A stretch of DNA of 64,000 bases from Opisthocomus hoazin. Its lineage: Eukaryota; Chordata; Aves; Opisthocomiformes; Opisthocomidae. The notes under the pieces were generated by a model. It saw nothing but the letters and a program-made list of their open reading frames with translations, had not been told where the DNA came from and searched no databases. Below are positions 1 to 10,300 of the stretch, one piece after another; positions within the stretch are counted from its first letter, which is position 1; every line of letters begins with the position of its first letter. Location: assembly GCF_030867145.1 (NCBI RefSeq), contig NC_134428.1, positions 19,819,537-19,883,536 on the forward strand, in the 5' to 3' direction. The position numbers and the translations under genes are program-made.

Positions 1-3000
1 TTTTGTCTGGAAATCTGTAAGCTAGAAAATCTGCTGTATCCTGACGGAAATGCAGCATTGCCAGCTATCCACAGAAGCTGAATCCATTAAAAGAAAAGAA
101 GACCCAGGATAAGCTTAATCAGACATCCAATGTCCATTGAAACACCCCCAGAAGGGTGTTGCATGTGCCCTTCCAAACAGTCTTTTTCTTAACTAATATG
201 AGTTAAGAGCTTTCATTTTTGTGAGAAACCCAACACAATTATGCCACATATCCAATTTAGCAGGAACATCTCTTCCAGAAGGGATCTCCTCCAGGCAGAA
301 AAGTAACTAAAGTCCTTTGGGGTCACTGGATATGCTACCAGAAATGACTGCACTCTTGTGTACTAGCACAAGCATCATTCCCTTTCCAGGAACCATGGTT
401 TAGAAGCGTAGAAACATACTGCTCTCCAGTGGAACCAGAACACCCAAGGGACTTTTCAGAGCCTAGAGCATGAAGCCATGCTGCGGATGTCTTTTGTACA
501 GGGAGCAGGCTGCTCCTTCTCCCCTAGCCTGCCTACAGTATTTCCTGATCCTTAACTGCATCAGTGGCACACTCCAGGTTTAGCTCCAGCAGCTTTGTGG
601 AAAGAGCATTGCCTTCCAGTGCTCTCCAGGCCTGCTTGGAGCGAGGTAGCGACGGGGTGAAACTCCAGAGGTACTCTAAACAATGTAGTTCCCTCCCAGT
701 GTTAGCACCAGTTAAGTTGAACCTACAAAAGCAGCAGAAAGTCATTTTGTTTTCTGCTGCAAAGTGCAATTAATCAATCACCAGCCAAGGCCAGGAACTC
801 TGTGGTCTCCAAAGGAAACCAAGTTGGTGACTACTCATCGTGTGATGCCCACCCATCAGGACGTCTGTGGCCTTGAAGTAGGCAGGACAAACTGGGGAGA
901 ACACTTTGGGAGAGGATTCAGGGCAGGACCGGGCGTGAAGGTCAGCTGGCTACACCCTTTGCCTGTGTGTAAGTCTGTGCCAAACCCCAACCACTCACTT
1001 TGCAGGTGCCGACAGACGCAACCCCTCTGCTACACCAGGTATCCCACTTCCAGGCTGCAGACGCAGCAACAACCCTTCCTCACCATAGAGCACCGGCTCA
1101 TTGCACTCCCACAAAGGACTTCAGATCATGGCCCACCTCCAGCGCAAGCACTGGAGGGTCTCTTTGTACAGGCTTTTCTACGAAAGGACGCTCAGAGCCC
1201 TGGGAATGTTTATTAAACCCTTTCTTCCTTGTTCTGCAGGTCATTGCTGTTGTTTGGAAAGATACAGCTAGAGCTCAAGGTCTCCCAGGAAGACATAATG
1301 AGGCTTGGCTTGCAGCAATGTTCTTTCTGTAAATAACTGCGGCGATCAAGGTTAAGCTCTTTGCGGTTGAATTGATTCTAATCTGAGCAAAGAAGCAGGG
1401 AATGCATGGGTAAGGCTCTCCTAAGTGCCAACACAAAGCTCTGCCGACCCAGAGCCCTCCAGGGACTCCCTGCGACAGGATCCCAAGCAGGAGGGTGCCT
1501 ACAGTTACGCCGTGAATGGGGCTCTGTTGAAGAAAAGCCGCAGGGAAGACGCTTACTCTCCCCTCGCTTATCGAGTTCCACTATTAACAGCTTACATAGA
1601 TCTTCACTCCGACACAGCCAACGCTCCCTCCTGCTTCGGGCTGTCCCTTCCACACCTGTACAGTCACAGCCAGGCCGGCGGTTCGTACATCAATCCAAGC
1701 TGAATCTTTTTTTGCGACTGTCGGCGCTTCTCCAGCTCCCGGGGTCTGGCAGGAGGTGGTGCTCCACGGCAGCACCGGCACAGGCAGCACGCTGGCTGCT
1801 CGCATGAAGATTGATGCACTTGTGTGGGACTCACCTTGCTCCCAGTGCCACGCGCAGCAGAGCAGCTCATCAACTCCAAACAGCTCCATACAGAAACCGG
1901 TGGCCCTGACAAACTGCCTCTCCTGCAGCACACACACTTCAGTTCGGCGGTTCCAAAATACAGATTTTCCCGTCTTGGTGTCAGGCTTCTGGAGAGGTTC
2001 CTCCTTGGTACGGGAACGAGAAAAATAACTACAAACTTAGGACTTCCCTTCGGCTTATACACTGCTGTCATTTTAAAGGAGACAAATGTGGATCCCAAAA
2101 GCAAAGCTAAAATAAAGAGGTTTTAAATGGAAAGGCTATAACCAACGATCTGTGTGCTGGTGGGAATAAATTCAAGAGCATTCTGGGACTTCTCCCAGGT
2201 GACTCTGGTGTTGCAGGGACTCATCCCATAGAGCAGTGGGAAAATCGTTCGACCCCAGGCTCGGCATTGATTAACCTGTTTTTCCATCACTTCTCCATTG
2301 CCTCAGATCTCAGTCAAGACCAACTAATGGCCCTCACCAGCGTTGAGCTCACCTCACCGCTCCACTGAACATACTCTCTTCTCCAGCTCCTGCCTCACAG
2401 CGAGGAACACGTGCCTCTGCCAATACCCCAAGCTTTCAGCTATCCCCTCACAGCCCTGCTCTTGTCCTGGGAGGAAGGGGACAGCATTGGGAAGCTGACT
2501 CACGGTGCTGGGCAAGCACGATGAACCATGCCCATGGATCTGGAGAGGACAAGGACGCTGCCTTCTTTGGGCTGGTGAAAGGTGCAAACCTCTCAGCCCA
2601 GCGTTCCCTGTTCGGGTGGCAATCACTATTGCTGTAGCTATTCAGCGAAGGACGACGTGTGCTCTGCCCATTTCGGTGGCTCAGCAGCGGTCGGTGCATG
2701 CAATGCAGGGTCCTGCAGCTGGCATCACTGCAACACTGCAGGAGGACAGCAGCCTACCAGCAGCACAGAGCACTGCTCTCTTTGGCATGCCACAAAGTTG
2801 TCTGAAACTGCTTTTGCTCCCACCATCCCTCCTGCAGTAGGTCCAAAATTTGGGCCTCGGTCAATACAAACAAAGAGTCCCCAACGGCCCTTCCTACAGT
2901 GTGTGACCTCAGATGGTTCATCTAAACGGCAACTATCACTCCAGCCCAACAGTCCAAATTCAGTCACTCCAGACTTCAAAAACATCACCTCCTTTATAAC

Positions 3001-3860
3001 AATCTGGAGGAGAGAGGTGGTATCTCAGCAAAAAGCACGCATCTAACTCACAAAGTAACTGTTTGGCCAAACACCAGTGCAGAGTAACATGCAAAAGACG
3101 AAGCCACCGCTGAGAACAGCCCCCATCACCACCACCGGTGGGTTCTTCCACACCTACCAGGGATTCACTTCACCTTGCAATATTCAGGGAGCACAGAAGC
3201 ATGAAATTTGATTTCTTTCTTCTGAAGATGATGGAGATTATTTTAATAATTATTACTCAGTATCACTGAAAGAAAGCTCTTGTTCAGTGGCTTAATATAA
3301 AGTCTTTTAATATCTGTTTCAGCAATAAAATCTCTGCTTTCTCTTCTATAAATACACTAATCTCACCAAAGGATGTAATTTAAACAGTAGAATGAAGTAG
3401 AATAAAAATATGCAGCAGCAAGCGAACATTCTTTTCAAACAGGGACCCGCTCTGAACTATCTGCAGTCTGTTCAATCAGATTAGACCCCAGCAACAATTC
3501 AAATCCCAGCTCAAACCATCAATGTGAAGAGCAGAAAAAGTTCTTTCACCCTTTCATGGATCTCTTTGCGAACAGATGCACACCAGAGGGAAGCAGAAGC
3601 AAAAGAATAGCAGCAGACCGCAGGAAGTGTGAGCTGTATCAAACAGAGGACACCAAATAAAGTAGAAATCACAGCAGAACTGCCTTGGCAAACAGTGTGT
3701 GTATCATTACCTGCAGGCCCTGACCCTAAAGCTTGCTGTCCGAGAGCCAGATACACAGCAAAATGATTCACTGGGGTTAAAAAAAAACACCCAAAACAAC
3801 ACACAAACAAAAAATGAAACAGGGGGCACAAGGCAGGAAATACAGTGGAAAACAGAAAAA
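1..3860. other. Left flank, no gene recognised
   Basis: I found no exon, RNA gene or clear mobile element here that I can name. By human synteny ADAP1 would be the next gene beyond COX19, but I saw none of its coding exons, so this may be intergenic or intronic. One plus-strand reading frame around 1465-1703 looks more protein-like than its surroundings and is described under findings. The other open frames are short, occur on both strands, and lack splice or family support. Confidence 0.5.
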
Positions 3861-3881
3861 TATATGTAGAAGATTTATAAA

Positions 3882-3887
3882 TTTATT
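3882..3887 (-). terminator. Candidate poly(A) signal for COX19
   Basis: TTTATT on the plus strand reads AATAAA on the minus strand, about 1.5 kb beyond the COX19 stop codon. A weaker ATTAAA (minus) lies near 4580. If this distal signal is used, the 3' UTR would contain the CR1 fragment at 4663-5060. This is motif evidence only. Confidence 0.3.
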
Positions 3888-4490
3888 GTCTGCTTAACAG
3901 AAATTTCTAAAGGGCTAACAGGCCAAATGATTTTGGCTTGAACTCAGAATTAATAAAGCAAGCCTCATTTGCATATGCAAGAGCAATACCACTGGCTCTG
4001 ATAACTCATGTAAGCTATACAAACACCTGCCAGCGGCCTGAGAGACACACTCAGACCTGACTGCCCATCTACCGTATGGCCTGCTGCATTGCCCTCTCAA
4101 TCTATGGGCTGTAACTACGTGTTCCGGAATGAAATACTGCATTTCTTTACATAGCCAGTTCTTGAGCTACCCTGGTTTTTAACATAAAACATTTTTTTGT
4201 AAAGAATAAAATTCTCCAATCACATTTGTATGTAGATTTCACAGTTACTTAGAACACAAATAAATACCATTCTTGTCTCCACACTGATTTCACCATAAAG
4301 ATATTTAAAAACCATGGCAGTTCCACTCAGAGAAATGAATATATTCATAATGAAAGATTCCCAGTTAAATGATGAAGTAAAGTTAGGTGAACCCTGCTGG
4401 CATAGTAAATAAAAGCAGAATCACTACCTGACTGGTGCCTGGAACTAGAAATAATCTCCCAACAACGACAAAGGTTAAAATACTGAACCC

Positions 4491-4530
4491 CCACCCCAGT
4501 ACCCCACCCCAGTACCCAATACCCAGTATT
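4491..4530. repeat. Short tandem CCCAGTACC-type repeat
   Basis: A C-rich stretch repeats the unit CCACCCCAGTACC and then shorter CCCAGTA-like units. It is a small degenerate tandem repeat downstream of COX19 with no coding potential. Confidence 0.6.
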
Positions 4531-4662
4531 CTATAGCAGGGTGAGAAGCAGATCACCCCAAACATGGGGATTAATACCAGTATTTAATAAAAAACAATTT
4601 GCAAGTACCACAATAGCTTTACTTCCACCTGACAAGTGGAATATGCTGTAAGCATATTAGTA

Positions 4663-5060
4663 ATCATAGAATATGGTTTGGGTTGGAAGGGACCTTAAAG
4701 ATCATCTGGTTCCAACCCCTCTACCATTAGCAGGGACATCTTCCACTAGACCAGGTTGCTCAGAGCTCCATCCAATCTGGCCTTGAACACTGCCAGGGAG
4801 GGGGCAGCCACAGCTTCTCTGGGCAACCGGGGCCAGGGTTTCACCACCCTCATGGGGAAGAATTTCTTCCTAATCTCTAATCTAAATCTGCCCTCTTTTA
4901 GCTTAGAGCTGTTCCCCCTTGTCCTATCACTACACACCCTTGTGAAAAGCCCCTCTCCATCCTTCCTGTAGGCCCCTTCAGGTACTGGAAGGCTGCTCTA
5001 AGGTCACACCGGAGCCTTCTCTTCTCCAGGCTGAACAGCCCCAACTTACTCTACAGTTCA
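4663..5060 (-). mobile_element. CR1 LINE fragment, 5'-truncated
   Basis: Read on the minus strand, this is the familiar avian CR1 3' end. It includes the block on early splitting into 'GGCTGTTCAGCCTGGAGAAG', the block around 'AGGAAGAAATTCTTCCCCAT', the 'CTAGTGGAAGATGTCCCTGC' block, and the terminal 'GGTTTGGGTTGGAAGGGACC' type tail with one ATTCTATGAT-like end unit at 4664-4674. About 400 bp remain and the 5' part is lost, as is usual for CR1 insertions. Several substitutions break the residual ORF2 tail. It lies downstream of the COX19 stop on the same strand, so it may be part of the 3' UTR. Confidence 0.93.
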
Positions 5061-5414
5061 AGATCTAGACAATAAAGGGGTTTTTTTTTGTATTTTTAGA
5101 ATAAGACTTCACTGTTCTTATAGAGACATGGAGAACACTTCAGGCAATAATTGTTCTCTCCCAGGCAAAATGTTTTTATGGATCTTTAAGAGCAGGCTAG
5201 AGAAGTTAAAAGAAAAAAGTTAATAAATACTTGAAGAAAGTAGAGAAAGGCAGTACTTTTGCTCATTTAAAAAAAATCTTATTTTAGGAAAATTAAACTT
5301 TGAAAAAAGCTTCATTCGGGAAACACTTCCTATTGCAATATGAACAGAAGGTACAATATGTACCACATAAGAGTTCTGCTTTCCATACATGAGGAGTGAA
5401 GCTGTCTTTCTTCA

Positions 5415-6492
5415 TTACAACTTCTCAGGTTTGGCTTCTGATTTCTCATCCATCAGATCTTTAAATCCCAGTTTTTCCAGTGGTTCGTTAGCCATAAGTT
5501 GCCTAAGTTAAAAACAAAAAAACCCAACAAAACCATTATGCAGAACACAGTCTATAACCAAGAGAACAGCAGCGTTTTCTATTTCGTTCAGTATTATTTA
5601 ATCCAAATAAATCCAAGACATCCATACGGAGTGACTGCTGCTTGGCAAAGCCTCAGAAACTTGGGAAAGTTTTGGGAAAGGAACATTCAGAGATTTTTTT
5701 TTCTTAACAGTGTTTTTCTAATTAAATATGTTGTTTCCTAATATTAAATATTGAATCAGTTTCCTCAGCAACTGACCCGACTTTTGGTTACCTTTAATTA
5801 ACACCTTGCACAACAGCTTCCCCAAATTCTACCTGTCCCATTTACTCTGTTTTTAAGTGAATGTGGTTTAGAACGGCATCTGTGGTGCCGCTACACTTCG
5901 CTGTAGCGATTGACAAACCGCCTTCGATTCGCAGCACTCCCCACGCAGCGCATCCAAATGCCCTTGTACGTAAGGACACTCCATAACGCCCTTCGCGCGC
6001 TTACCAACGCGCGCCCCGCCTCGCACGAAGCACCCCAAAACCACCCCACCAACACCACGCAGGCGGCCCCGCCGCCTCCCCGTCCCGGGGCCCCGCGGCT
6101 GCCCCTCAGCCCCCGCCGCTTGCCTCTCCATGCGGCACTGCAGGTAGGCCATGGCGCGCTGCCGGCAGGCGCCGCTCTCGTAGCCGCTCTGGCTGAGGCA
6201 CTCCATGAACCGCTCCTTGAAGGCGCTGCACTCCCCTGCAAGAGACCGCCAAGGCCGGGCTACCGACGGGCTCAGTCCCCCTCACCCGACCCGCGGGGAG
6301 CTGAGGAGGTAAGGCCCGGCGCCAGGCCGCGGGGAGGCCAGGCCCCGAGCTAGGCCTCGGGGAAGGCCCGGCGCTAGGCCGCGGGGAGGCCAGGCCCGGC
6401 GCTACCGCACCGAAGTGATCCAGCGGGAAGGCGCCCTTGTCCGGCGGCCGCGGTTTGAAGCTCTTGTTGCCGAAGTTCATGGCGGTGGACAT
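5415..6492 (-). CDS. COX19: COX19, cytochrome c oxidase assembly factor
   Basis: Three exons on the minus strand: 6411-6492, 6124-6235 and 5415-5502, together 282 bp, giving 93 aa plus stop (the human protein is about 90 aa). The protein begins MSTAMNFG, has the conserved PRPPDKG segment near residues 14-20, and carries the twin CX9C motif (Cys30/Cys40 and Cys51/Cys61) of the CHCH fold. It ends with an EPLEKLGF block at 71-78. COX19 is a small soluble intermembrane-space/cytosolic protein oxidised through MIA40. It works with COX11 in copper delivery to cytochrome c oxidase. The start at 6492 matches the family N-terminus; an in-frame upstream ATG at 6561 would add 23 residues the family lacks. 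Intron 1 is GT-AG, whereas intron 2 uses a GC donor (AG|GCAAGC). The identification is secure. Confidence 0.97.
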
Positions 6493-7330
6493 GTCACAGG
6501 TGAGGGGGAGGAGGACCGGGTCCCTCCGGTCACACCGCCACCGCCGGGGGGAGCCGAACACCGAGCGACGCCTGCTGCCGCGAGTGCCGAGCGCATCGAG
6601 CGGGGCACGTAACCGCCGCCGCTCCGCGCAGGGGGCGGGGCCACGCCGCTATGGAAACGGCGTCGGCGTTGCTACGGCAACCGGAGCGCCTCGCTCCTGC
6701 GGGAAGCGTTCGCCGGGGGCTGGGGGCGTCGCCACGGCAACCCCATAGGGCCGCGCGGGCGGGGGGGCAAGAGTGACGTCACTGCCGCAGGGCTCGGTCA
6801 CCGGCGCCGGTCACCATGGAGACGCCGCCGCCGCCCGCCATGTTGGCCCGCGCCGGCGGCCTGCGGGGAGCGGCGGGGCCGGTCCCTCGGGAGCGGGAGA
6901 GCCGGGCCGGTGGCGTTCCCGCCGCGCTTCCCGCCGCCCCTCATCCAGGGCTCGATCGACCGCTGCCGAATAAAACGGTTTCTTGCCAGAAAACCCCTTG
7001 TTACTTCCCTGATTCACCCCCGGACTGGCGGAGTGGGGAGCGGGGGAGCGGCGGTGGCGGGCAGCCCGTCTGCAGAGGGGCGGCGAGCAGCGCTTTGTCC
7101 TCGGACACGGGCTCGCCTGGAAATGGAGGGAAAAAGGGGCCAAACTGGGAGGCTGGTACCCGCAGACCCGCCGGTACGGGATCCGGCCGCGTCCCCCACC
7201 CCGGTCCCGAGCCGGTGGCCGGGGCCTGAGCTCCCCCTGGCCCTCCGCCGCGGGGCAGAGCTCCTCGCCCGTCACCGCTGGGGCTGGACGTAACAGGCCC
7301 GGGCCTCGCTCCGGTGTGAGCCGGGAGCCC
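5985..7330. promoter_or_regulatory. CpG island over COX19 5' end and promoter
   Basis: Base composition changes sharply to GC-rich with dense CpG across this stretch, compared with AT-richer flanks. It covers COX19 exons 1-2, intron 1 and about 840 bp upstream, as expected for a housekeeping promoter without a TATA box. Several GTTGCTACGGCAAC/GTCGCCACGGCAAC-like motifs at about 6668-6740 resemble palindromic RFX/X-box-type sites. The plus strand may support divergent transcription, but I see no recognisable protein there. Confidence 0.8.
6311..6400. repeat. GC-rich tandem duplication in COX19 intron 1
   Basis: A 36-bp unit starting AAGGCCCGGCGC occurs at 6311 and again at 6363 (period 52), with one substitution over most of its length. 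A partial, related AGGCC-rich spacer lies between. The duplication nearly fills the 175-bp intron between exons 1 and 2 of COX19. Confidence 0.75.
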
Positions 7331-10300
7331 CGGGGATCAGCGGGCAGAGCTAAGGCACCCCGGTGCTGGGAGCACTTTTGGGACACCCCCAGGAGGCATT
7401 TTGCTTAGAAATCCAGCAGGATTTCCAAAAATCCCATCCCTGTCCGGCTGTAGTGACCCAAACCCCGCCATCGGCAGCGACGCCGTTGCTCATCCCTCGT
7501 GGGTCCCCATGGCCGAACGCCTGCACGCAGCCCTGAGGGACAGCACCCGGCTGCGCCGTGCCTCCCGCCAGCGACCGGTGAGCAGGCGGCTTCCCACCGC
7601 GCTGGCGAGGCCAGCGAAACCCTGAGAAACGGTGAACGAAATTCCAGATCCTCGGGACAGAAAACCAAGACAAACCCCCCTTTTGCCCGCAGGTTTGCAG
7701 CACGGTCTGCGGAGCCGCAGAGCTCACCCTGAAAGGAGGATGAGAAATGGCCTTAATTTAACCCACCCCAGTGTTAACCATGGATTACACTCTTAGAGTC
7801 TTTCTTTTTCTTCTTGGCCCGTAGCTGCAATTGGTTTAAGATGGTCTTTCATCTGTTTTAAATTGATTTTCTTTTAATTAAATCACTGAGATAAGTAGAA
7901 AGATTTCGAGGCTGGGAAAAAAAGAAGAAACAGCTGCAATTGTTAAGGACAGCCATTACAGAAATATTACCTGCAGCCCCGTTTAAAGTGCTTTTTGTTT
8001 ATGCTTTGATTTCTTTCTTATTACAGTATTGAAATTGTAAATGGAAAATTACACCATGTTCTATTACATAAGCAACTGGTTTACACAGCCTGAAATATAA
8101 GGTCGTATTTATTATTATGTTTTCAGGGCTATGAACAATAGATGTTTTTTTTTATTATATGGTAAATAGCACTTTTCCACTTGACTTTGTTATAACAGTT
8201 AGCAGTAAAAGGGAGATACTCCTCTTTCATGAATACACGCAGCAAACCGTCTCCCAGATCTCAGAGGACTGAGAGCAGAGAGGCAGCTTTGGTTTATCTG
8301 AGCAAGTTTAACTGAAGAGTCAAGGCACTTGATTTTAGCAAACTGCCTAAATTACCTTGCTTAGTTTCTGGCAGAGTGCTTGACTTGCTCATTCCCCATG
8401 GGATGAAGGAAGAAATCATAGGAAAAAGATACGCAGGGATCCCACAGTGGGATTATTCCCAAACAGACAGCAACAATCCTATACAAAGGCTGTATCAACG
8501 TGCTGTATTCTATTCTATCCAAATGTTTTGATTACCTATTAATTAACTCAGTGTCTTTCTTTGGAGTCTTAAATTTTGTAGTTACCCAAATTCAGGTCAG
8601 GTATAGTAGCAGGTGTTTGCTTATGCTTACTTAATGTTTTTATTGCAAATGTCAGTTGTTTCTTCTAGAGTTTCCTTTAAAGGTACAGTTTGTCTTAGAA
8701 CCTAATCCACGTGCTTTAGCAGTTTAGTATGTATTTTTCCCAAGGAGATCAAATGAAAACCCTATTAGATAACCAGTGTGAAGGAAAAAATGTCTCATTG
8801 GCGGATAAGGCCAACCAGCTCCAAAAGAATTCAATAAAAACAGTGCCACAAAGAGCAGTGCTTTTCACATACTATCTTTCAAAGAAGTGAGAGACTTGCA
8901 CGGCACCAGGAAATCTGAAATAGCTGCTTCAGTAAAAAGGTGCCCATTGTACAAGAGAGATCAGATAATTTGTAAAGCATCCAGTGTTTTATGGTATCTC
9001 TAGTCTGGAGTCCTGAGCCCTTTCTAAAAATTAGAAGGCTCAAATTAGAGGGCTCCCCAAACTAGGGAAAATTTTGGATCTTTCCCTTTCAAGTTACACA
9101 GCTTGATAGATTTAAAAAAAAAAACAAAACACCTTTGCTTGAATCAGAGCTGTTAGTCATTAATTATAGACTAAAGAGTCCTTAATTATGGACTAAAGTA
9201 ACATTTAAAAAATGTTAGCTCTTTTACAATGTTGTCAGACCACACTGAAAACTAACTCCACTACTGGCACGTATCCGTCAGTTGTACAAATATACCCTCA
9301 GAAGGAGTTTTTACACACCTAGCATTACTTTTGGGAGCACCAAATTGAATAATACATCAGAGGATAACCTTTATTCCTTTTTATGGGCAGGGCACAGTCC
9401 GGGACTTTCATTATTTTCTCTCTCAACATGCTGCATCTTTTAAGAGCCCGCAGATTCAAATTACCGTGTAGTTAGTTTGAAAATAATTTATTGACAGCTA
9501 TGACAGGCTTTGAGCAAAGTACTAGGGGATTTTGTAGCTTGACTTGGGATAGCTGTAAGAAATGAATCAGTTGAACAAGACCAAGCACATTCAGACGCTG
9601 GAATTTGTGCCCTTGAGACTGCTGTTCCCAGCCCAGGCACAGAACACACCTCAGAGAAACATCCTTCCAGGATCACTCATTCCTGCGCCTCACCCCCGCG
9701 CCGCGAGCACGCCGCCAGCTCTTACATAAGGTCTCTTGCTACATTGCTGCCACAGGCTGTTGTAAACCATTTTTCTACCTTTTAATTCAGGTTCCTAGAC
9801 AAGCAAAAATGCAGAATATTGCCAGAATCGTCTGGGGAATGGGGATTTCTGTTGTGGATGATTAATGAAATATTACTATTTTGCACTTACAGGGAAATCA
9901 TACTTTCATGCCAGTAAGGTCAGGGCCTTAATACGTTACGTGCTCTACAAAGACGTACAGAATGATAGCTCATTTTCTGTTGTGACTGAGCCAAAGCCTC
10001 ATCAGGTTAGAGGGGAACGTGGTAGAAATAGTAACACCGTGCTGAAAGCCAAAGCCAACTTTTTTTTTGTACATTGCCAGTTGCAGTTCTGGTATATCTA
10101 AATCCACACCTCCATCTGCATTAAGATGGGGGGCCCAAAAGTGAGGTGCTGGGACCCTGGCTCTGTAGATACCTACCGATTAATCATCCTTCGCGATATT
10201 CCCCAAACTGCCCTTGGACTGATATAATTTCTGCAATACTGTCTTGAGATAGACTGAAGCTAGAGACCCAGAACAAAGCAGTGTTGAGGCATTTAATCTG

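Noticed and set aside
5910-6353. Plus-strand 147-codon frame across COX19 exon 2
   Set aside because: It is the antisense shadow of a real exon in GC-rich DNA.
6493-6561. Longer COX19 start at 6561
   Set aside because: The family protein starts MSTAMNFG; the extra 23 residues are basic/Cys-containing and unlike any COX19 I know.
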